Positions 43,722-48,826 of a stretch of 48,826 bases of DNA are shown here, piece after piece (the stretch's first letter is position 1; each line of letters begins with the position of its first letter). The stretch comes from Rhizobium hidalgonense. Its GTDB lineage: Bacteria; Pseudomonadota; Alphaproteobacteria; Rhizobiales; Rhizobiaceae. The notes beneath the pieces were generated by a model. That model was not told where the DNA came from. It did no database searches and was given only the letters and a program-made list of their open reading frames with translations. The stretch covers positions 1-48,826 of the forward strand of contig NZ_LODW01000067.1 of assembly GCF_002914525.1 (NCBI RefSeq). The letters run 5' to 3'. Made by a program: the position numbers and the translations under genes.

Positions 43722-46301
43722 ATGCTTAAAGTCACGATCGATGGACAAACGCTGGAAGTTGAGGCTGGCTCGACGGTGTTGCAGTCCGCCCTGCGTTTGG
43801 GCATCGACATCCCGACCTTCTGCTATATGAAGCGCCTGCCGGCGCTGGCCTCCTGCCGCATGTGTCTGGTGGAGATCGAGGGCCTGCGCCGGCTGCAGCC
43901 GTCCTGCGCTACTGCGGTCACCGATGGCATGGTCGTGCGGACGAATACGCCTCTGATCGAGGAAACGCGCTCTTCCATGCTCGACATGCTGCTCGCCAAC
44001 CACCCCCTCGACTGCCCGATCTGCGACAAGGGCGGCGAATGCGAGCTTCAGGACATGGTAATGGCCTACGGGCCCCGCGAAAGCCAATTCCGCGATGACA
44101 AACGTGTGTTCCACTCCGAGGACATTCGTCTGAGCCCGGTCATCATCATGAACGTCAACCGCTGCATCCAGTGCCAGCGCTGCGTCCGGATGTGTGAGGA
44201 GGTCGTCGGCGCGGTGGCGCTGGGCACCGTCGAAAAAGGCATGGATACTGCCGTCACCGGCTTCGAGGGCAGTCTGGCGAGTTGCGACCAGTGCGGCAAT
44301 TGCGTCGAGGTCTGCCCGGTCGGCGCGCTGATGAGCTTCCCCTATCGCTACAAGGCGCGGCCCTGGGATCTCACCGAGACCGACACGGTCTGCCCGCATT
44401 GTGGCACCGGTTGCCAGCTGACGGTGGGCACGCGCAAGGGCGAGTTCATGCGGGTGCGCTCGACGTGGGACGAGGGGGTCAATCACGAAACGCTCTGCGT
44501 TCGGGGACGCTTCGGCCTCGATTTCGTCGCCAGCCGGGATCGGATCAAGCGACCGATGATCCGTCGTGATGGCGCCCTGGTTCCGGTTTCCTGGGATGAG
44601 GCTGGGGACTATCTGCGCCAGCGGCTATCGGCCGTCGAGGGCAAGGCTGCCGGCGGGCTGGCCTCGCCTCGCCTCCCCAACGAGGTGCTCTATCAGTTCC
44701 AGAAGCTGATGCGGACGGCATTCCGCACCAACAACATTGATTGCTCGTCACGCTGGTCCACGCCCTTCGATGCGCTCGGCCCGCTATTGGGAACTTTCTA
44801 CAGCCGCACACCGCTGGACGAAGTGATCGGCAACAACTGCGTGCTCGTCGTCGGCGGCAACGTCACCGAGGAGAACCCGGTCACCGAATACCTGCTGCGA
44901 GACGCCGCGCGGCGGCGGCAGACCGGATTGCTCATACTCTCGGCGCGGCCATCCCGTTTGGATGCTGATGCCAGGGTGGTAGTTCGCGCGCTGCCAGGCG
45001 GAGAAGCGGCGAGCCTTGCGGCGGTGGTGGCCAGTCTCGTAGCGGCAGTCGGTCAGGTCTTGCCGAGCGATGTTCTTGCGGGCATCGATGCGACAATCGG
45101 CAAGCCGGCAGCGGAAACCGGCAGCGAGGGACCGGATCGTCTGGCCGCGGCACTCAAGGAAGGCCGCAGCATCACCGTGCTTGTCAGCGTCGATCTCCTG
45201 AGATCACCCGAGGCGCGCGCGACGCTGCAGCAGATCAATAACCTGCTGCAGGTTGTGCGCCTGCTCGGCAAGGGTCTGGCGATGCAGTTCCTCTTCGACC
45301 GCGCCAACCAGATGGGCGCCTGGGACATGGGAGTTCTGCCTGCAGTTCTGCCGGGGTTGCGGGCGGTCGCCGACGATGTGGCGCGCACAACTCTTGCGGG
45401 GAACTGGGGCGCCGAAATCCCGTCTGAACCCGGCGCGGATCTCGACGCCATTCTGGAGCTCTGTGTCGGCGGCCGGATGGGTGCTCTCTACATCGTCGGA
45501 ACCGACCCCCTGATCGCCTATCCCGACAGAGGTTTCGTGACGCGGGCGCTTGGCGCCGCCGATCTCCTCATCGTGCAGGACGCCTTCCTCACGGATACGG
45601 CCGGCCTTGCCGAGGTCGTCCTGCCCGCGGCAGGTTACGGCGAGGAAACTGGCACGTTCACCAACAACGAGGGTCGGACCCAGACGGTCCGCAAATTCCG
45701 CGAACCCGCCTTCGAGGCACGGAGCAATCTGGCGATCTTCGACTTCGTCGCGGCGCTTCGCACCCAGGTGCTGCGGCCTTCGACGCCAGGCGAAATTTTC
45801 GACGAGATTGCCCGGCTGATTCCGGCCTATCAGGGATTGACTCTTGACGCGCTTGGCGCCGACGGCGCGTTCACCAAGGCGGCGCCGACGCCACCGGGGG
45901 CTAAGTTCTTTGCGCCGCCGCCGGTTCGGACAGCAGGAGACCGGCTCATGCTGATCACCGGCGACTGCCTGTTCCACAACGGATATCTTTCCGAACGGTC
46001 GGACATCCTGAACACGGTCGCCAATGATCCCTATGTCGCGATGAGCGCGCAGGATACCGCACAGCTTGGCCTTTCGGATGGCGATCTGGTCATTGTGCGT
46101 TCCGCCCAGGGAGACCTGACGACGCAGCTCAAGGTCGACAGGCGGTTTCCCCAAGGCCTCGTCTTCGTTCCGGAAAACTACAGAGCCTTGCGTCTCAACG
46201 GCCTGATGCGGCGGGGCGAATACCCATGCCCGGTGGAGGTCCAGAAGGTGCATGCCGCTCTGGAGGTCGACCGCACGAGCCGGATCTGGCGTGGGGCCTG
46301 A
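43722..46301 (+). CDS. nuoG: NADH-quinone oxidoreductase subunit G, with N7-type cluster and FDH-like domain
   Basis: 859 aa, longer than the roughly 690 aa usual in alphaproteobacterial complex I. The N-terminus is a [2Fe-2S] ferredoxin (CRMCLVEIEG), then a His-Cys3 cluster (HPLDCPICDKGGEC), then two ferredoxin-type motifs (CIQCQRC, CDQCGNCVEVCP). The large C-terminal domain begins CPHCGTGC, with a fourth Cys in TLCVRGRFG, an N7-type cluster, and is molybdopterin-oxidoreductase-like. At the position of the FDH catalytic Cys/Sec-His it reads RWSTP, so FDH activity is not expected. ATG 43722 follows GAGGAG. It ends the A-G block. Confidence 0.94.
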   Translation: MLKVTIDGQTLEVEAGSTVLQSALRLGIDIPTFCYMKRLPALASCRMCLVEIEGLRRLQPSCATAVTDGMVVRTNTPLIEETRSSMLDMLLANHPLDCPICDKGGECELQDMVMAYGPRESQFRDDKRVFHSEDIRLSPVIIMNVNRCIQCQRCVRMCEEVVGAVALGTVEKGMDTAVTGFEGSLASCDQCGNCVEVCPVGALMSFPYRYKARPWDLTETDTVCPHCGTGCQLTVGTRKGEFMRVRSTWDEGVNHETLCVRGRFGLDFVASRDRIKRPMIRRDGALVPVSWDEAGDYLRQRLSAVEGKAAGGLASPRLPNEVLYQFQKLMRTAFRTNNIDCSSRWSTPFDALGPLLGTFYSRTPLDEVIGNNCVLVVGGNVTEENPVTEYLLRDAARRRQTGLLILSARPSRLDADARVVVRALPGGEAASLAAVVASLVAAVGQVLPSDVLAGIDATIGKPAAETGSEGPDRLAAALKEGRSITVLVSVDLLRSPEARATLQQINNLLQVVRLLGKGLAMQFLFDRANQMGAWDMGVLPAVLPGLRAVADDVARTTLAGNWGAEIPSEPGADLDAILELCVGGRMGALYIVGTDPLIAYPDRGFVTRALGAADLLIVQDAFLTDTAGLAEVVLPAAGYGEETGTFTNNEGRTQTVRKFREPAFEARSNLAIFDFVAALRTQVLRPSTPGEIFDEIARLIPAYQGLTLDALGADGAFTKAAPTPPGAKFFAPPPVRTAGDRLMLITGDCLFHNGYLSERSDILNTVANDPYVAMSAQDTAQLGLSDGDLVIVRSAQGDLTTQLKVDRRFPQGLVFVPENYRALRLNGLMRRGEYPCPVEVQKVHAALEVDRTSRIWRGA

Positions 46302-46371
46302 AGCTTTGGGGTCGGGCGGCGCCCCCCGGTAAGCTGCCCTGCCCCAGCGTCTTCACGTCGAGTTGGCGACG

Positions 46372-46812
46372 TCAATGATACCTGTTCCCGCAGATATAAT
46401 CCTGCAGATCCTGCTCCGTGCGCTGCGCTTCGTCGAGCCTGTGTTTAACCACGTCGCCGATACTGACCACGCCGACAACGTCGCCTCCATCCATGACCAG
46501 CACATGACGGGTCCGCCGCTGGGTCATGATCCCCATCGCGACGGGGAGCAAATCCCGTGTCGAACAGGTCGCCACATTGCGGTTCATGACATCCGCGACC
46601 CGCATCATCGCCGCCTCGGCCCCGTATTCCGCCACCGCGTTGCAGCAATCCCGCTCCGATAGCGAACCCAGGAATTCGTCGTTCGATTGGCTGACGACAA
46701 CGAAGCCGATATTGTTGTCGCGAAACAGCCTCAAGACTTCCACCATCGTCTGATCGGGAGCGACCGCTATGACACCGACACCCTTGTTCTTCATGATTTC
46801 GCCGACAAGCAT
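46372..46812 (-). CDS. Two-CBS-domain protein at the end of the nuoHI unit
   Basis: 146 aa, a pair of CBS domains (about 8-60 and 72-130: VSQSNDEFLGSLSERD and MDGGDVVGVVSIGDVVKHRL). CBS pairs bind adenine nucleotides such as AMP, ATP or NAD and usually regulate a partner. It follows nuoI by 45 bp on the same strand, so it is probably co-transcribed with nuoH and nuoI. A role as an energy sensor for this complex is inferred from position only. Confidence 0.9.
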   Translation of the reverse strand: MLVGEIMKNKGVGVIAVAPDQTMVEVLRLFRDNNIGFVVVSQSNDEFLGSLSERDCCNAVAEYGAEAAMMRVADVMNRNVATCSTRDLLPVAMGIMTQRRTRHVLVMDGGDVVGVVSIGDVVKHRLDEAQRTEQDLQDYICGNRYH

Positions 46813-46857
46813 CTGAGCCTCCTGTCTGCGCGCTCCGGTTTGACGGATGGCGCGCGT

Positions 46858-47424
46858 TCACGTTCGCCGGATATTCCGCCACCAGTTGTAGCCCTTCGTG
46901 TCTTTCGTCTCGACGAGCACGTCCTTCGTTGTATTCAGGCGCGCGGCAACCACGCCGCCGCCGGTTGCCGCCTTGCCCGGCTTGGCGAGCAGGTCGTCGC
47001 GCCCGATCACCAGGTCACGCGAGGAAAAACTCGAAAATTCGTACTGCTGGCCAAGCGCGATTGCATCCGCTGGGCAGGCGTCCTCGCACAGCCCGCAGAA
47101 AAGGCAGCGAGCCGTGTCGATCTCGAATTTCGCCGGGTGCCGGTTGCCCTTCTCGTCCTCATAGGGGACGACTTCGATGCAGTCGCAGGGACAGATCCGC
47201 GCGCAGAGTTCGCAGGCCACGCACTTAATCTCGCCCTCTTCATCACGCGTCAGGAAGTGATGCCCGCGATAGCGTGAGTAGGGTAGCCATTTTTCCTTGT
47301 CCGGATACTGCATGGTTACGGTTCTGGAGAACAGGTAGCCGAAGGTCAGAGCCAACGCACTCGCCAGATCGGCGAAGAATGCCCAGCCAATCCATGTTCC
47401 GACTCTGTCCTGCGCGCGCGACAT
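46858..47424 (-). CDS. nuoI: NADH-quinone oxidoreductase subunit I
   Basis: 188 aa, the 23-kDa subunit with two [4Fe-4S] clusters (N6a, N6b). The motifs are CVACELCARICP and CLFCGLCEDACP. The C-terminus (GYNWWRNIRRT) extends past the usual domain. It lies on the minus strand 10 bp after nuoH, apart from the other peripheral-arm genes. Confidence 0.95.
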   Translation of the reverse strand: MSRAQDRVGTWIGWAFFADLASALALTFGYLFSRTVTMQYPDKEKWLPYSRYRGHHFLTRDEEGEIKCVACELCARICPCDCIEVVPYEDEKGNRHPAKFEIDTARCLFCGLCEDACPADAIALGQQYEFSSFSSRDLVIGRDDLLAKPGKAATGGGVVAARLNTTKDVLVETKDTKGYNWWRNIRRT

Positions 47425-47434
47425 CGCCGCCTCG

Positions 47435-48436
47435 CTACGGAGCCGCTACGGCTCCTAAAAGTACACCGGTGATCATTATGTTCGCCATCGACAGAGGAAG
47501 CAAGACTTTCCATCCGATCGCCATCAGTTGGTCGTAGCGGTAGCGGGGGAAAGTAAAGCGGAACCAGATAAACATATAGACGAAGAATGCGACCTTCAGC
47601 ACAAACCAGAGGAGCGGTGGCAAGGGGATTAGGACACCGTTCCAGCCGCCGAAAAACAGGATCACTACCAGGACCGACACCAGCAACACGATGGCATATT
47701 CGCTGACCATGAAAAACGCAAAGCGGATACCGCTGTATTCGGTATGGAACCCGGCCCCCAGATCACCCTCCGCCTCCGCCAGGTCGAAGGGAATGCGCTG
47801 CGCTTCGGCGAGCCCGGCGACGAAGAACACGAAGAATCCGACCGGTTGGTAGACGATGTTCCAGACATCGGCCTGCGCGCGCACGATCTCGAGAAGGCTC
47901 ATGGATTGCGCCAGCATGACCACGCCGATGACCGCGAACCCCATCGGGATTTCGTAGCTGATCATCTGCGCGCAGGTTCTGAGGCTGCCCAGGACAGCGT
48001 ATTTGCTGTTGGAGGCCCAGCCACCGAAGATGACGCCATAAACCTCGATCCCGATCACCGAGAAAACGAAAAGGAGCGCCACATTCATGTTGGAGAGGTA
48101 GAGCGTAACCTCGTGGCCGATGACCGACACAGTTTCGCCAAAGGGAATCGCGACGAACACCACAAAGGGCGGGGCGAGCGCCAGGATTGGCGCCAGTTTG
48201 AACAGGAACCGGTCGGCCTCGGCTGGGATGTGATCCTCTTTGGTCAGGAGCTTAATTCCGTCCGCCACCGGCTGCAACAGCCCGTGCCATCCCACGCGCA
48301 TCGGCCCCATCCGTTGCTGCATATGCCCGGCGATCTTACGTTCCAGCCAGGTTAGCGGCAACGGTAGCAACAGCAGGATCGCAATCAGGAACGCGACCTT
48401 CAAAACGATCAGGCCAAGGGCGACGATAAGTTCCAT
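47435..48436 (-). CDS. nuoH: NADH-quinone oxidoreductase subunit H
   Basis: 333 aa, eight predicted membrane helices. NuoH anchors the quinone pocket and couples it to proton transport; RKIAGHMQQRMGPMRVG, QPVADGIKLLTKED and the acidic loop FDLAEAEGDLGAG are diagnostic. It is the first gene of the minus-strand H-I-CBS unit, which converges on nuoG. The ribosome site is weak. The region upstream (48437-48619) must hold its promoter, but none is obvious. Confidence 0.95.
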   Translation of the reverse strand: MELIVALGLIVLKVAFLIAILLLLPLPLTWLERKIAGHMQQRMGPMRVGWHGLLQPVADGIKLLTKEDHIPAEADRFLFKLAPILALAPPFVVFVAIPFGETVSVIGHEVTLYLSNMNVALLFVFSVIGIEVYGVIFGGWASNSKYAVLGSLRTCAQMISYEIPMGFAVIGVVMLAQSMSLLEIVRAQADVWNIVYQPVGFFVFFVAGLAEAQRIPFDLAEAEGDLGAGFHTEYSGIRFAFFMVSEYAIVLLVSVLVVILFFGGWNGVLIPLPPLLWFVLKVAFFVYMFIWFRFTFPRYRYDQLMAIGWKVLLPLSMANIMITGVLLGAVAAP

Positions 48437-48619
48437 GATCCCGGCTACTTATTCATCGGTTGAAGCGCGCGACCGGACTTTGGCTCCGGCTATACAATGA
48501 GCACTGCGCACACTTGTCAGACCACATGGTACAACGGCGACGCACTTCATACAATGCCGTCGCAGCTATGTCGTCGCTGGTTATCGCCGCGATAATGGGT
48601 CTTGCTGATCATTGGTGAG

Positions 48620-48691
48620 GGAAAGTTGGCTTCTGGTTCGTGATTTGGAGTTTTCTGTCCCGCATCGTCGGCTTTGCCGCCTTGCGGGCCC
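48620..48691. repeat. Right copy of the direct repeat flanking the nuo cluster
   Basis: GGAGTTTTCTGTCCCGC (48647-48663) and GTCGGCTTTGCC (48667-48678) repeat the left copy with 29 of 32 bases identical across the core, and about 70 bp are recognisably similar. On the minus strand it follows the tRNA terminator. The gap 48437-48826 contains this repeat, the hairpin and the tRNA fragment. Confidence 0.75.
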
Positions 48692-48721
48692 CTGATGAGG
48701 CGTTAACTCCTCGACCCGTTA

Positions 48722-48760
48722 CCAAACAAAAAGCCCGCACGAGGCGGGCTATTTGTTTGG
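48722..48760 (-). terminator. Terminator following the initiator tRNA remnant
   Basis: AGCCCGC (48732-48738), loop ACGAG and GCGGGCT (48744-48750) form the core, extended by CCAAACAAA/TTTGTTTGG outside. On the minus strand a TTTTTG run follows. It starts right at the tRNA CCA end, as a native tRNA terminator would. Confidence 0.85.
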
Positions 48761-48800
48761 TTGCGGGGGCAGGATTTGAACCTGCGGCCTTCAGGTTATG
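48758..48800 (-). pseudogene. 3' half of an initiator tRNA-Met (CAT), possible att core
   Basis: On the minus strand, 43 nt from the anticodon CAT to CCA match the 3' half of rhizobial initiator tRNA-Met as I remember it: AACCTGA (anticodon stem), the T-arm GCAGG-TTCAAAT-CCTGC (48785-48769), the acceptor CCCCGCA and ACCA. The A at the 72 position fits an initiator. Upstream of the anticodon the sequence (48801-48826) does not pair with CCTGA and has C instead of the universal T33, so the gene is not intact here. A TAGCTCGTC match to the D-arm at the very edge is unexplained. Confidence 0.75.
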
Positions 48801-48826
48801 GTGAGCTTTAGCGAACGACGAGCTAC

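Noticed and set aside
48758..48826. Group I intron in the tRNA anticodon loop as the reason for the broken tRNA
   Set aside because: The base before the putative 3' exon is C, not the G expected at a group I intron end, and the anticodon-stem 5' strand is not seen. An integration scar explains it better, though the window is too short to exclude an insert.

Overview
The window looks like chromosomal DNA of an alphaproteobacterium of the Rhizobium etli / R. leguminosarum group. The evidence is the GC-rich coding bias, the rhizobial intergenic palindromes (around 6032, 12260, 19808 and 21521), the initiator tRNA sequence at the right edge, and the gene content: class Ib ribonucleotide reductase, B12-independent MetE, queCDE and an AcoR-like/aldehyde dehydrogenase/DUF779 set. 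This assignment comes from memory of such genomes, not from a search.

Layout. 1-1798: the start of a sugar ABC transporter binding-protein gene, running off the left edge, divergent from a LacI-type regulator with two AAAACGTT operators between them. 1854-3685: a preQ1-I riboswitch followed by the tightly overlapping queCDE operon for 7-deazaguanine (queuosine precursor) synthesis. 3692-4915: a class III adenylate cyclase. 5020-9507: nrdHIEF on the minus strand, preceded by a cobalamin riboswitch and a NrdR box. 9631-12409: metE on the minus strand, with its own promoter, a second cobalamin riboswitch and a clear terminator. Both loci encode B12-independent versions of enzymes that also exist in B12-dependent forms, so B12 should switch both off. 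12427-15176: a Zn/Cd/Pb efflux ATPase divergent from its MerR-type regulator. 15249-24676: a flavoprotein, a periplasmic MsrB, a GAF/Fis regulator with aldehyde dehydrogenase and DUF779 protein, a DJ-1/PfpI protein, a ribbon-helix-helix protein, an SDR, a ChaA-type antiporter and a DUF4239 membrane protein. 24867-29287: a two-gene RND efflux pump. 29302-31408: three exported proteins of unknown role, including one with three cysteine-rich repeats.

31922-48436 is the most distinctive part: a complete second-type complex I (NADH:quinone oxidoreductase) cluster in a rearranged order, J-K-(L-like)-(84-aa membrane protein)-L-M-N-A-B-C-D-E-F-G on the plus strand, converging on H-I-CBS on the minus strand. 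It encodes four antiporter-like pump subunits rather than the usual three, an unnamed small membrane protein, a CBS-domain protein and a NuoG with a formate-dehydrogenase-like domain whose catalytic residues appear to be lost. The cluster is bracketed by an imperfect direct repeat of about 70 bp (31651-31726 and 48620-48691). The right edge carries only the 3' half of an initiator tRNA-Met, followed by unrelated sequence. That is the pattern left by an element integrated at a tRNA gene, which would lie to the right of the window.

No CRISPR array, transposase, rRNA operon or complete tRNA gene was seen.
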